Source of the DNA: Kryptolebias marmoratus
Taxonomy: Eukaryota; Chordata; Actinopteri; Cyprinodontiformes; Rivulidae
Assembly (NCBI RefSeq): GCF_001649575.2
Contig: NC_051433.1
Location: forward strand, 25,465,736 to 25,529,735
DNA length: 64,000 bases
Direction: 5' to 3'
Numbering within the stretch: position 1 is the stretch's first letter; each line of letters begins with the position of its first letter. Positions 9,503 through 20,309 of the stretch are shown one piece after another. The notes below the pieces were generated by a model. It was not told the DNA's origin, searched no databases, and worked only from the letters and a program-made list of their open reading frames with translations. The position numbers and the translations under genes were made by a program.

Positions 9503-9955
9503 TGTCATCTTCCTCACCTTGCCTTCAGTTTTTTTTTATTTTTTTTTTACCTTAAGTCTTTGATATTCTACTCTTCCCTGTCTCTCCTCTGCTGTACAGT
9601 CTGTGTATATGTGTGTGTGGGTGTGTGGTGTTTGCTGTCCTCCCTCTCCGGTTGCTCATCAGCCTGCACACCGGCTATCCATCTACCTATCAGTTGTGCA
9701 GTATATCAACCCCAGTTCTTAAACCTTCTGTCGGCTGCTTGTTCTTTCAGTCAGTGTGGATCATTGCACGCTGCCTGCACTCTTTCTCGCCTCCGCACCT
9801 GCCAGTCAGTCATCCAGCCAGCTCACATTCTGCTCTGCCCTGTTTCACCAGTCACAAAGTCTCCTCTGCCTTCACCTGCGCCTGTCTTTCCTCCTTTATT
9901 AAAACATTATAGTCTCTTTTTCTTTCTATCTGTGTTTTGCATTTGGGGCCTGACA
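9503..9955 (+). mobile_element. Possible solo LTR
   Basis: The segment begins TGTCATC and ends GGGGCCTGACA. It is pyrimidine-rich, with TATTAAAA near the 3' end, like the fish LTRs elsewhere in the window. No matching target-site duplication is visible, so the borders and the call are weak. The long frames across it are probably chance. Confidence 0.3.
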
Positions 9956-10164
9956 TTTTGTGTAACCCATTCTGCTGAACTGTAATATTCAGGATTGATG
10001 AGACTCGTGCTCTTTATGAACCCTGAGGTATGAATTGCTTAACACCAATGGCAGCGTGGCAGAGTGCAATACAGAAAGCTAAACTGAAATAATCTCATTT
10101 ATAATTGGCTGTTTTGTGCATTGAGGCTAACGCACGTGTCTGTTCTTCATGCTGGCTCTTGCAG

Positions 10165-10323
10165 GACCTCCTGGGGCCCCAGACGTTCCAGTAGTGTCTG
10201 ATATTACTGATACAACAGTGCAGCTGTCCTGGAGCTCTGGAACTGACCACCACAGTCCCATCACCATGTACATGGTGCAGGCTAGGACCCCCTTCTCTAT
10301 TGGCTGGCAAACTTTGAGAACAG
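10165..10323 (+). CDS. cntn5: Contactin exon: first half of FnIII-1
   Basis: The acceptor CTTGCAG ends at 10164 and the donor GTAAAT starts at 10324. The exon is 159 bp, phase 1 to phase 1. It encodes [20 protein letters not shown], then [20 protein letters not shown], then [12 protein letters not shown]. The LSW tryptophan of FnIII strand B and the HSPIxxYxxQAR motif of contactin FnIII-1 are both clear. Confidence 0.95.
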
Positions 10324-11200
10324 GTAAATAACTAGTCAATAATGAGGACACCCTGACTGTAATATATATATTTTCTTCCTCGTTTTTATTTGGCAAACAT
10401 GCTTTTCAAATATACATGCTTTTAAAGAAACATAAAATAATCACAATTTTCTTAGCAGGCATTAACGGCTTTTGATTTCAAGGTATAGCACGATGCCAAA
10501 ACCCCTTTTTTTCCCCATCATACTGCTCCTAAGGTTTAAATACCTCAAAACAACCCCCTTCTGTTACCATACCTAATGCTCTGAACTGTCATTGTGTATG
10601 GTAATCAAGGAAGACATTTCCCTAAACTTTAATTTAAAAATAAAAAAAAGAAACTGTTGGTTGTACATTTTATCTGTAGCAGATAACAATCAGTCATGGC
10701 TTGGTTACCAGAGAAGCAACACCTGTCTCTCTTTTCAAAATAATGCTGTTTTGAAACAAATGTTTGCAACAAGCTACAAGAATTACCATGTTAGCAGGTG
10801 AAATATACACCCTACTGCAGTCTCCCTGCAGAGGCTAATAAACCTGGTTAATTAATTAATTGACATTGACTTGTCAGACTCTAAGGGTTTCTTTACAAAG
10901 AGCAAAACAACAGGTATTTACGGGAGGAACTGCCAGCAGTGTTATTAAACAAGGTGCTGGTCAGTTATGTTCATAAAACCCTCTACAATATGTAGGAGAA
11001 TTACAAATTTTCACTATTTTAAACCTACCTGCTGACTCGCTGGTACTTAATTTAATAATGAATCTTAAAGGAACAGTCTAGACAAATTTGAAGTGATGTT
11101 CTATGAAATAGTTGTCAGCCAGGTCATAACAAACAGAGAAAGAGGCAAAAGTCTTTGTCCAGGCTCATGTGTAAAGTACAAACATTCAAAAAATGTTAAA
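10324..11200 (+). other. Intron sequence, nothing assigned
   Basis: No exon or recognisable element. Short AT-rich runs only. Confidence 0.5.
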
Positions 11201-11204
11201 AAAC

Positions 11205-11600
11205 AAAAACAACTGGACTTCTATTCTGTAGTTGAAGACGTTTTGCTTCTCATCCGAGGAGCTTTCTCAATGCAGAAATACAGAGTGTGGAGTTGAGCTT
11301 TTAAAGCTGAGATGTGATGTAAGCTGGATTGCTTGCAAATTGTTATCGCTCTCCTAACAATGGAGGCTCGTTAGGGTCCTTGTTTGTCTGACTCACTGAT
11401 GGGCCACTCTTGTCACATGAGTGACAAGAGTGGAATGAATATAGAGGTCTGCACTGAACTGCATACACCACTCCGCTCAGTTTGAGTTTGGGTGTTTTGT
11501 CCTTAGGATGGACCAACCTCTGCCTGAGAGTCCTGTTGGGTTTTAAATGTACTTGGATGTTGTATTTGGAGAAAATCCTTCTCAGATACTCCAGCAACAT
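11205..11600 (-). mobile_element. Penelope-like element fragment, inverted half
   Basis: Minus-strand translation gives LRRIFSKYNIQVHLKP, LVHPKDKTPKLKLSGVVYAV and QCRPLYS, the region between the reverse transcriptase and the GIY-YIG endonuclease of Penelope-like elements. It then jumps directly to the C-terminal end (SVSQTNKDPNEPPLLGE) and the terminal repeat at 11210-11340. The GIY-YIG core is missing from this strand. Confidence 0.75.
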
Positions 11601-11985
11601 TCCTCTCCTTGTTCTGTTCCATGGTGTGTTTAGACCAAATGTTCAGACCTCTATATTGGAGAGACCAAACAACCTCTCCACAGACGCATGGCTCAACACA
11701 GGAGAGCCACCTCTTCTGGACCGGACTCAGCGGTTCACCTACACCTCATGGATAAGGGACACTCTTTTGAGGACCAAAATGTTCATATTTTGGACCGTGA
11801 AGACAGATGGTTCGAGAGGGGGGTAAAAGAAGCCATCTATGTCAAAAAGGAGAAACCAACATTAAACAGAGGAGGAGGTCTCAGATTCTAGCTGAGCTTT
11901 AGGCCTGATACCCAGTCAGTTTTACTCCAATCAAGACCTGCACTCATGTGTTTATGTAATCACATAGCAACACTGATGTACAAAG
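11600..11985 (+). mobile_element. Penelope-like element fragment, GIY-YIG half
   Basis: The + strand encodes CSDLYIGETKQPLHRRMAQH, followed by RRATSSGPDSAVHLHLMDKG and HSFEDQNVHILDREDRWFER. This is the GIY-YIG endonuclease domain of a Penelope-like retroelement, with the catalytic Arg region and Glu-containing segment. A stop ends the frame at 11889-11891. It lies head to head with the minus-strand fragment. Confidence 0.8.
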
Positions 11986-12545
11986 TTTCAAAAACCCTTG
12001 AAAGAGAAACATTGTACAGGAGGATGTACAGTTAGATCCAGCACTTACGATAAACCGCCCTCACTACCACTAATCAAACTGAACTGAAAGAAATGGTAGT
12101 TTTAACTTCAATACTTTACATTTCCTTCTTTTCCAACTTTTACATTACCTTTGATGGAGTTTTTTAAGCTGGCAGTCACTTCCTATGCCCAGACATGTTC
12201 TCTGAAGCACAGAAAAACTGATTTTCCTGTCTGTCTGTCACATCAGTTAAACAAATCTCTTGTAATACTTCTAACTTTTGTTAAATAGTTGAGTGTTAAT
12301 ATTTCTAATGTTAATGCCCAAAATACAATTTAATATCAACAATCATTGTTGAACTGGTGACATTCTCTATTTAGAAAAGTGTTAAAAGATTTACAGCTGT
12401 CATCACTTCAGTTTGATCTAGTTCATTAGGCTTTAGTTTTATTTACTTTTTATTTTGTTCAAATATTTGTGGAGGATAAATTTGTGGAGTGTCTCAGAAG
12501 AATCTAAAAAAAACAACATCTCAATTCTTAATTCTTTAATCCTAG
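11986..12545 (+). other. Intron sequence, nothing assigned
   Basis: AT-rich intron up to the acceptor of the next contactin exon. Confidence 0.5.
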
Positions 12546-12695
12546 TTCCTGATTCTGTGCCTGGACAGATGATGCATGCTACAGTGAAGGATTTGAACCC
12601 CTGGGTGGAATATGAATTCAGGGTGGTGGCAATCAACAGTGTTGGTGTTGGAGAACCCAGCATGCCGTCTAAACAAATTCGAACCAAAGCAGCAG
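12546..12695 (+). CDS. cntn5: Contactin exon: second half of FnIII-1
   Basis: The acceptor ATCCTAG ends at 12545 and the donor GTACTC starts at 12696. The exon is 150 bp, phase 1 to phase 1. It encodes [20 protein letters not shown], then [19 protein letters not shown] and [11 protein letters not shown]. The [11 protein letters not shown] motif and the GxGEPS turn are hallmarks of contactin FnIII domains. Confidence 0.95.
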
Positions 12696-12884
12696 GTACT
12701 CTCTCAGCTTGTTATGCGTCTTCACAGCAAATTACGCAGTCCTGCACGGGAAACAATTTAACTGTTTGATTTAGTTTAGCATTTCATCAGTGTTCATTGT
12801 CACATTACTCATTTCAAATCTGGTTTTATCGCCTGCAGCCCTGAAAGGTAGGCAGTCATGTAATTGCTTGTGTGTGTGTTTGTG

Positions 12885-13560
12885 TGTCTGTTAGCAAAAT
12901 ATCTCATGAACAAGTGGAGGGATTTTAATAAAACCTATACAAAGTATTTATTAGATGCACATCTACAACTGAATAACTTTTTTGAGTCAACACAATCAAA
13001 ATGGCCAACACAGCTAAACAGCCTCAGCATATATGAAAATAGCCAGAACTTATTTTACAGATATTGAAGGTGTGTTCATTGATGGAAGTAAACCCTAACA
13101 CTTACTCTGAGCACTATTATTTGTACAACATCTTCGACTGAAACTAGCATTTAGCAACTTTAGCATTTAGCAACTATTGAAGTCAGCTTTGTTTGTCTGT
13201 AAGCAAAATATCTCATGAACCACTTGCTCAGTTTTTTAATGAAATTTTCAGAAAGTTATCACCTAATATACATCTATAACTGAATAACTGTTGGAGTCAA
13301 TCCAGTACAAGATGGCCGCCACAGCTATTTGACCTAAGCAAACAGAAAAATGTCTCTAGCTCAGTCAGGTTTACAGATAATGAGTTAAAATTAGGTGTGG
13401 TTGTAGCTGAGAGTCATCCGCAACACATACTGAGAGTGCTAACAGATCAGGAGAGATCTTTGTTTAAAGCTTTTGTGTTCAAGGCGGGGGAGATATACAT
13501 TCCATCAAGAACTCCTAGATTTAATTTTACTATTGTTTATTCTAGTGTAAAGGATTCTGT
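12885..13560 (+). repeat. Family A repeat, two head-to-tail copies
   Basis: Copy one begins near 12890 (GCAAAATATCTCATGAACAA) and copy two near 13200 (GCAAAATATCTCATGAACCA), a spacing of about 310 bp. Copy two continues through GATGGCCGCCACAGCTATTT and the ttacagataatgagttaaaattaggtgtgg type. A short direct repeat of TAGCATTTAGCAAC lies between them. Confidence 0.8.
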
Positions 13561-14079
13561 GATAATGAAAGTGAATGGGCTGAAAATGTTATAGGTGGTC
13601 CTGACTCATGTTTTATGCAATTAGAACCAGTTAGTTTGGAATAATGTTTATATTAACAGAAGATATGACATGCTACAAGGTAGACATGACATTTTTTTGT
13701 TGTTTTTGTTTTTCTCTTAGTAACTTGTTGGGATTAAAATGGAAGTCTCTTTAAGGGTACTTAGTTAACGAGTTTCATCCTGCTGATTGAATCACAAGGG
13801 AACAAGTTTTCCTTTGTGTTTGACACATGGGGCTGGCATATAGTGCATAAACTCATAACAGCACAGAAACTGAGGAAAATACTGCTGTCAACACAAACCT
13901 AATACCTTGTCTGTGTGCCTAACCCCTGTAGTGTAAAAGAAAGGCTCAAGGTGGTGGCTCTGAGCACCTTATTAAAAGCTGGGTTCTTTACCAAAAGAAC
14001 TGGATTATGACATTTATTGCCTGTTCTGGAAAGGCGGGAGATAATGTTTAAGCCGATGTCTCTATGTATGCCTGTGTGT

Positions 14080-14155
14080 TTGTTAGCAAAATATCTCATT
14101 AACCAAGGAACAGATTTTAATGAAACTTTCAGAAAGTAATCATTGGCATATCTAT
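14080..14155 (+). repeat. Family A repeat, left part, split by a LINE
   Basis: GTTAGCAAAATATCTCATTA and GAAACTTTCAGAAAGTAATC are followed at about 14155 by the tail of the minus-strand LINE. The right part of the repeat resumes near 15716. Confidence 0.7.
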
Positions 14156-15700
14156 TCATCCATCCATCTATTATCTGCCGCTTGTTTTGGAGTCAGGTTG
14201 CGAGGCTAGCAATTAGGGAAAAGAGATGACTGGGCCTGCCTGCTCAGCCACCTCTTCCAGCTCTTCTGGGATGATTCCAAAGCATTCCCAGGCCAGCTGA
14301 GTGACAGTCTCTTCAGAGTGTCCTTGGTCTTCTTCCCCGCCATCGTCTGCCAGAAGTCCCACCTTCCTAGGGAGGTGTCCAGGGGGCGTCACTACCAGAT
14401 TCTCGAATAACTCAACTGGCTTCTTTCGATGTGGCTCTACTCCAAGTCACTTCTGGAAAACCAAACTATCTCTCAGGGAGAGCCCAGCGACCCTGTGGAG
14501 AAAACTAATTTTGACCTCTTGTATCCAAGATCTAATTCTTTTAGTCACTACCCAGAGTTTGTGACCATAAATGAGGGTAGAAATGTGGCTCGACTGGTAA
14601 ACAGAGAGCTCTGCCTTATAGCTCAGCTCTCTCTTAACCATAACAGTCCAGTACAGAATATACAATATTGAGGAATCTGTACCAATCTGTCTGTTTATCT
14701 CATGCTCCATTCTCCCCTTACCCATGAACAAAACTCTGAGATACTTAAACTTCTCCACTTGAGGCAGCACCTCAATCCTAACTTGGAGAGGTTATTCCAC
14801 TCTTTTTTGACTAAAGACCATGGTCTCAGATTTTGGAGGTTCTGCTTCTCATCCCAGCTGCTTCATACTCAGCTGTGAACCACTCCAGTTAGAGCTGGAA
14901 ATGATGACGTGACATGATGACGCTAACAGAACCACATCATATGTAAATAGAACTGAAATCCTGAGGCCACCAAATTAGACACTTTCCACCCCCTGGCTGC
15001 ACCAAGAAATTCTGTCAGTAAAAGTTTTGAACAGAATTCTTGACAACGGGCATCCCTGGCAGAGTGCCACTCTCACCTCACTGCCAGCAACGTGAACCAG
15101 ACTCTCTCACCATTTGTACATGGACCAAATGGCATGTAGCAACAGACTCCTAATCCTATACTCACAGGCCATCCCTAACAGGGTACCTCAGGGAACATGG
15201 TCTAATGCCTTCTCCAACTCTACAAAGCATATATAGATTGTTCAGCAAACTCTCATGCCCTCTCAAGGACCCCAATAATAGTAAAGAGCTGGTCCAGTAA
15301 TCTGATGTTTGACTATCAAACGGACTCTTCACCAGGACCCCTGAATAGACCTTTCCAGGGAGGCTGAGGAATGTGATTCTTCTGTGATTGGAACACTCCC
15401 TCCAGCTTTTTGAAAGGTGGAACCATCATCCCATACTGCTAGTCCAGGAGCACTGTCACCAAATGATGTTTGAAAGGCATGTCAAACAAGACAGCCCAGC
15501 ATCATTTAGAGACTTGAGAAACTCAGGGCGAATCTTGTCTTTCCTTGGAGCCCTGCCTTAGTAGAACTTTTTGACGGGTTCTTCTCCCAGGCATACCCAA
15601 CAGACCCTCACTCTGCCTTGGGAGACCCTACTGGGGGGGGCAATTACCTCTGACAGTATAACTCATCAGAACATTCAGTGACACTAACTCCTCCAAAATA
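14156..15700 (-). mobile_element. LINE (non-LTR retrotransposon), 5'-truncated and decayed
   Basis: The minus strand encodes QVEKFKYLRVLFMGKGRMEH, EINRQIG, VVKRELSYKAELSVYQS and RVAGLSLRDSLVF, the end of the reverse transcriptase of a LINE that is very common in fish genomes. The whole block, from the CATCCATCC tail at 14156 to about 15680, can be followed as a diverged antisense copy. The tail marks the 3' end on the minus strand and the 5' end is truncated. Many stops and frameshifts are present. I do not assign the clade with certainty. Confidence 0.75.
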
Positions 15701-15715
15701 AGGTGGTGATTTGCA

Positions 15716-15870
15716 AAAAAGAATAACTGGCACATATTAAGCTAAAGTTTGGTGTGGTCGTAGCTGAGGTCAGTTTCAACACTTAAATTAAAGATGAGAT
15801 CTTACATACCATTAGTTTCAATGTTTTCTAAAATGACTAATACTCTGTGAATTCAAGGAATGCTAGGTCT
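15716..15870 (+). repeat. Family A repeat, right part after the LINE
   Basis: The CACATATTAAGCTAAAGTTT block, GGTGTGGTCGTAGCTGAGG and AACACTTA continue the copy left at 14155; a middle piece is missing. Confidence 0.65.
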
Positions 15871-15892
15871 TTAATTCTTGTTTTATGTTTAG

Positions 15893-15963
15893 TTCCTAAG
15901 GTTTCACCGGTTAATGTGAGTGGCGGTGGGGGAGCTCGAGGAGAGCTTGTCATTACATGGGAG
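15893..15963 (+). CDS. cntn5: Contactin exon: start of FnIII-2
   Basis: The acceptor TGTTTAG ends at 15892 and the donor GTGAGT starts at 15964. The exon is 71 bp, phase 1 to phase 0. It encodes [20 protein letters not shown], then ITWE. The VSGGGG motif and ELVITWE are typical of FnIII-2 in contactins. NVS is a possible N-glycosylation site. Confidence 0.95.
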
Positions 15964-16348
15964 GTGAGTCCCTGAATTTTGTCTGGACAGTCATTGTGAC
16001 AGAGTAGCCCTCGTTTGATTAAATGTGAACTCTGGCAGAGTCACTGTGCCTACAGAGGCCTAGCTTTGGTGGAACTGTTTTTAATTAAAAGCAGAGCCTT
16101 TCTGATTTGCTGCTTGCTGACTCGTTTAGCGGCATAAATCTTAACAAAGATACAGACCAACTGTGAGTTAGAGCACGTAAATCTGGACATTGGTGAAAAT
16201 GCCTAGATTCAAATGATTGAGGATGCTATGTTGATATGAGTTTTCATACGTTTGTTGGACATATAACTCCTGTTTTATACCTTTTATAATTCAGTTTCTG
16301 CTCACAGACATTTTGATCACAGGCATAAATTTTCCTTCCTTATCTCAG

Positions 16349-16583
16349 CCAGTTCCAGAGGAACAGCAGAGCGGAGAGGACTTTGGCTATGTTGTGGCTT
16401 TCCGCCCACTTGGCAGCAGCACCTGGATCCAGACAGTGCTCGCTTCCCCAGATGCATCAAGATATATCTACAGAAATGACAGCATTGCGCCCCTGTCCCA
16501 GTTTGAAGTGACTGTGGGTGTTTACAACAACATGGGAGAGGGGCTGTTCAGCCATGTTGTTACAGTGCTTTCCGCAGATGAAG
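16349..16583 (+). CDS. cntn5: Contactin exon: remainder of FnIII-2
   Basis: The acceptor TATCTCAG ends at 16348 and the donor GTGAGG starts at 16584. The exon is 235 bp, phase 0 to phase 1. It encodes PVPEEQQSGEDFGYVVAFRP, then LGSSTWIQTVLASPDASRYI, then YRNDSIAPLSQFEVTVGVYN and NMGEGLFSHVVTVLSADE. GFGYxVAFRP and FEVxVGVYNNxGEG are contactin signatures. The open frame upstream of 16349 is intronic. Confidence 0.95.
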
Positions 16584-16691
16584 GTGAGGGTGTTCATGTG
16601 CCGCAAACAGCAAAAAATATGATAGTGTTGATATCAGATGTGTGGTTTTGCTATAAACTGCAGCTATACATAATTCACCTATCCTCTGTAG

Positions 16692-16807
16692 AGCCATCTG
16701 AGGCACCATCGGGCGTATGGGCACGTGCTGTGTCTGCATCTGAGATTGAGGTGTGCTGGGAACCAATTCCTCCCATATCCATCAGCAAGAAGATCATAGC
16801 ATACGAG
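16692..16807 (+). CDS. cntn5: Contactin exon: first half of FnIII-3
   Basis: The acceptor CTCTGTAG ends at 16691 and the donor GTATGA starts at 16808. The exon is 116 bp, phase 1 to phase 0. It encodes EPSEAPSGVWARAVSASEIE, then VCWEPIPPISISKKIIAYE. The preceding intron is only 108 bp. SASEIEVxW is the B-strand motif of FnIII-3. Confidence 0.95.
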
Positions 16808-17400
16808 GTATGACACCAAAAAGTTAAAGCAGTGGGAGTACCAGAAATGTTCACAAGAGAAAACATTTTTCCTAAACTGACTGACCACATAAGTTGGAAA
16901 TATTACAGAATATTCCATATGTTGGAGCAGTGGATTTTAAATGGGCTAATCGAGCAAGTAAAGGGGGTCTTTTGGCAGCTGTTCCAGCATATAAGCACTC
17001 TGAGCCTGGTGCTGCCTGAAAGCTGTTAGTAAAAAATAAATAAATTAAATACATGTAAGAAAGTGTGAATTTTGTACATGACTTCCTTCAACAGCAAACT
17101 CTTGCCTAAGATTTGACAGTGGAAAAACTAGAAAGAAATAATATTTTCTCCTTAAACATGAGTATATTTTATGAGTATCGTTTGCCCAGGTGGCCTGACT
17201 TGTGCAGAGAAGTTTGAAGTCTGCTGCAGGCATTGGTACTAAAGGCCTGAAATTCCACTTTTCAAACTAAATAAAGCAATTTAGTTCAGCTATAAAATGT
17301 AGAAATTCAGAAACACCATTCACCTTGCTCAAATTTTGAAAAACACTTTCTATAGTTCAAATTTCTGTTCTATAATGGCATATTATGGACACTCAGAAGA
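16808..17400 (+). other. Start of the 6.2-kb contactin intron, nothing assigned
   Basis: No exon or named repeat seen before the fold-back structure. Confidence 0.5.
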
Positions 17401-17419
17401 AAAAAAAGGGAGAATAACA

Positions 17420-18165
17420 TTTTTGGTTTCTGAATTTTGACATTAAAGAATTTGATTTCCAATAGTACCTTATCAGTCAAATAGTATCAGTCAGAGAACA
17501 CAGGGTAAGAAGAAAAAGGCAGAAGTTTTTCACCGGGCTAGGCCAATGGCTTGCCCAAATTTTTTTTTTGTTTTTTTTTTCAGTTTGTAAAACAACTTTT
17601 TCTTCAAAATGTAATATTGTTGTGAAATAATGCTACATTAGCTAATATTGAACCTCTACCATTTAGCATAATACTGTTTGTTTAGTTTGTAGCTGTTTTT
17701 TCTGCTGAACAACGTCCATGTTACCACGCTGACACTAACACTAACACTGCTGAATGTATCAGTCCACTGGTAGTTCAGTAAACCTTTGGACTGACCAGAT
17801 GCACTGATTAGGTAGACAGATACATTCAGTAGCATTAGGAGAACATCATACTACGTACTAAACAAACGTATCATGCTAAATTATAGAGATTTAATATTAA
17901 CTAATAGGATTCTTTCACAACTATTTTAGAGAAAAGTTGTTTTATAAGTCTGAAAAGCAATATAAAAAAGGGCCCCAGTTTGGTTAGCCCTTAGCCTAGC
18001 CTGCAGGAAGACTTTTGCCCTTGTGTCCATGTTTTATGACTACTGTCAAGGTACTAACTATTGATAACTGTTTGATAACACATTACTTCAAATGTGACCA
18101 GACTATATCTTTAAAGTGGAAATGTCAAATAAAAGCAAAATATTATTTTGAAAAAAAAATAAATA
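17420..18165. repeat. Large imperfect inverted repeat (fold-back or MITE-like)
   Basis: The left arm (about 17420-17760) matches the reverse complement of the right arm (about 17810-18165) around a centre near 17785. Paired blocks include GTAAAACAACTTTTTCTTC with the reverse of 17925-17950, TTTAGCATAATACTGTTTGT with the reverse of 17862-17885, and GGGCTAGGCCAATGGCTTGCC with the reverse of 17985-18005. The arms are diverged by substitutions and small indels. No coding potential. Confidence 0.7.
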
Positions 18166-18209
18166 AATAATAATTACGCTTAACAGATTTTTGTATTTTT
18201 GTAACAGAT

Positions 18210-18242
18210 ATTAATACAATTTCTGATTGAAATTGTATTAAT
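18210..18242. repeat. Perfect 14-bp hairpin, 5-nt loop
   Basis: ATTAATACAATTTC (18210-18223) is exactly complementary to GAAATTGTATTAAT (18229-18242) around the loop TGATT. Probably a by-product of AT-rich intron sequence. Confidence 0.8.
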
Positions 18243-18889
18243 GACTCTTGGACATCTTAAACATATTTTTTTAACCTTGCCTATTTAAGGGTCATTGTTG
18301 AACTGTTGTCAGGCTGAAGTTATTTTTGTTAAGTTTATCAAAAAAGTTATCAGCTTGGTGTAGATTTGTGCAAAAGTGAAAAACTGAGGTAGAAAATTCA
18401 CTCCCCTATTAGCACTGTGTTGCTCCTCATTACATCCTGAGAGGATATATCTGCACCTTCCTCTAAAGCTAGTTAGCTGTCTTTTTGCTATGATTACAGA
18501 CCTTATTTGCATTCTGTGTACACAGTATGTTAATACTACACCTTTAAGTTGTATCAAGACAAATGTTTTTTCCTGTATAAATCTAAACTAAAGTGGGGTT
18601 GGGTTAATTCTTTACATTCATTACTTCTTGCCTACACACACACACACACACTGGCAACCACAAAACTAGGAGATTTTTAAGAATTGTTTTTATATGGGGC
18701 TTGTAGAGATGTTGAGATCAAAAATGGATCCTAGCTAGAATAAGCTTCAGTTGTATTCTGAGAACATTTTCATTTTAGCACCACTGTTTATTCATTCATT
18801 TATTTAGCTCAAGCATTTTATCTGTCAACAGTATATACATCCTACCAAGCACTGAAACAAGTGAGTAAATGTAACACAACAGTTTTCTA

Positions 18890-19175
18890 GGAATGTGCAG
18901 TTACATTGGCCCCACCATATCTATCTGAGCTGCTTCAGCCTTACTGCCCACCCCGATGCCTAAGATTTAACACAATGTGATTTTTGTCTTTCTTGGGACC
19001 TAGAACATACCTGCTGTGAACCTGTATGTGTATGTCTCTTTTTATCTATTTATCTGTTTATTTGTTTTATCTATTTCCTTTTTACTGTTTTTATCTATCT
19101 GTTGTACAGCTCTTTGGCTACCCCTGTGGTTCTTAAAATGTGCTATAGAAATAAAGTTGATTGATTGATTGATAT
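18890..19175 (+). mobile_element. LINE 3' end with (TTGA)n tail
   Basis: The sequence ends TGTGCTATAGAAATAAAG followed by TTGATTGATTGATTGA, the tail of a common fish LINE. Upstream CATATCTATCTGAGCTGCTT is compatible with the decayed end of a reverse transcriptase (YLSELLQ-like). Confidence 0.6.
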
Positions 19176-19395
19176 CTAGGTGCAGCAGCCCATCAACAAA
19201 GATTGCTGACATGTTTTATATACTATACACTGTATAGGCCAAAGGTATCTTGTGTGCAAGATATTTCACTGGCAAAGCTTAATGTGTTTCATACGTTTAC
19301 TATTGTAACAGCATACTATTTACTTACTTTGGTTTAAGAAAAGTAATTTCAAAGGAACAGTTTAAATGTATTTAAACATGTTTGACTATCAAGAG

Positions 19396-19803
19396 TGGTG
19401 AGTTATGACCCAAGGATGCAGACTGAACACAGAGACAAGCATCACAAAAAAATAAATTTTATCACAAAAATAAAAGTCTGACAGTTTGGCAAACAAAACT
19501 ACTGAGAACTACATATTGAGGCACATGCAGGGATCATGCAAACAAGACAACAGACCGCTGAGACCTGGAGTATAAGCAGAACATAGAGGAATGATTACTA
19601 GTGGAAACAGTTGAAACTAATGAACACATGGGGAGCAGGTGAGAATGGTTAACAGAAGGTAAAAATGACATGGGAAATGGCCAATGACACAAGGAAACAC
19701 TGAGTAACAAAACAAACTAACACAAGGAACTTCATAAGAAACAGTAAAATATAACACAACTTGAAGCACTCAGAGAGCTGAAATCTCAGCCAAGGCCACA
19801 ACA
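19396..19803 (-). mobile_element. Probable solo LTR or retroelement fragment, reverse orientation
   Basis: On the minus strand it begins TGTTGTGGCCTTGG and ends CATAACTCACCA, with an A/T-rich polyadenylation-like region near the end. It resembles a fish Gypsy-type LTR. No matching target-site duplication was found. Confidence 0.4.
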
Positions 19804-20045
19804 TGATTAAAAAAAAAAAGTATGTTCAGGATCATAATCAAGATAACCACCAAAATATGATCCTTTTTTTTTAACAACCCCAACATTTCCTGAAAATTTC
19901 ATCCAAATCTGTTCATTAGGTTTTATCTGATCTTACTAACAGACAGACAAACTAACGGACACAACTGAAGACTAACTTATAACTTCCTTGGTGGAGGTAA
20001 CAAACCGGTCACATGTAGGAGGAGTTTTTAACAAAGGGATTACCT

Positions 20046-20290
20046 GTGACCTTCACCTTTGACCCCATGAACCTTCAAATCAACCGACATTATATCTTTG
20101 ACCCATGAAGTGTCCAGCTTTGCAGTTTGACATTCCTACATTACACTTTTGCAGAGTTAGAGCACTAGGTCAACCGTGATGTTGACCTTTGACCCCATGA
20201 CTTCAAAATCAATCATAATCACCCTTCACATAGGAGGTGTCCAGCTGTGCAGTTTAACATACCTGTCATTCAGCTGCAGAGTTAGAGCAC
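20046..20290. repeat. Tandem pair of a ~120-bp repeat
   Basis: Unit 1 is 20046-20164 and unit 2 is 20165-20290. Both contain CACCTTTGACCCCATGA or GACCTTTGACCCCATGA, AGGTGTCCAGCTxTGCAGTT and end GCAGAGTTAGAGCAC. The array ends where the Tc1-like fossil begins. Confidence 0.8.
20183..20196 (-). promoter_or_regulatory. Consensus-like DR1 nuclear-receptor site inside a repeat
   Basis: TGACCTTTGACCCC is, on the minus strand, GGGTCA-A-AGGTCA, a direct repeat with one-base spacing as bound by HNF4 or RXR heterodimers. Unit 1 of the tandem pair has the same site with one mismatch. Function in this context is not shown. Confidence 0.4.
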
Positions 20291-20309
20291 GGACTCATCT
20301 GGAACGTTG

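Noticed and set aside
9461..9985. 174-codon ORF on the + strand
   Set aside because: Low-complexity pyrimidine-rich sequence with possible LTR ends; no domain, no exon context.
16313..16813. Single continuous 166-codon ORF through FnIII-2 and FnIII-3
   Set aside because: It crosses a 108-bp intron that happens to stay open; splice sites at 16583/16584 and 16691/16692 and the contactin domain pattern show two exons.
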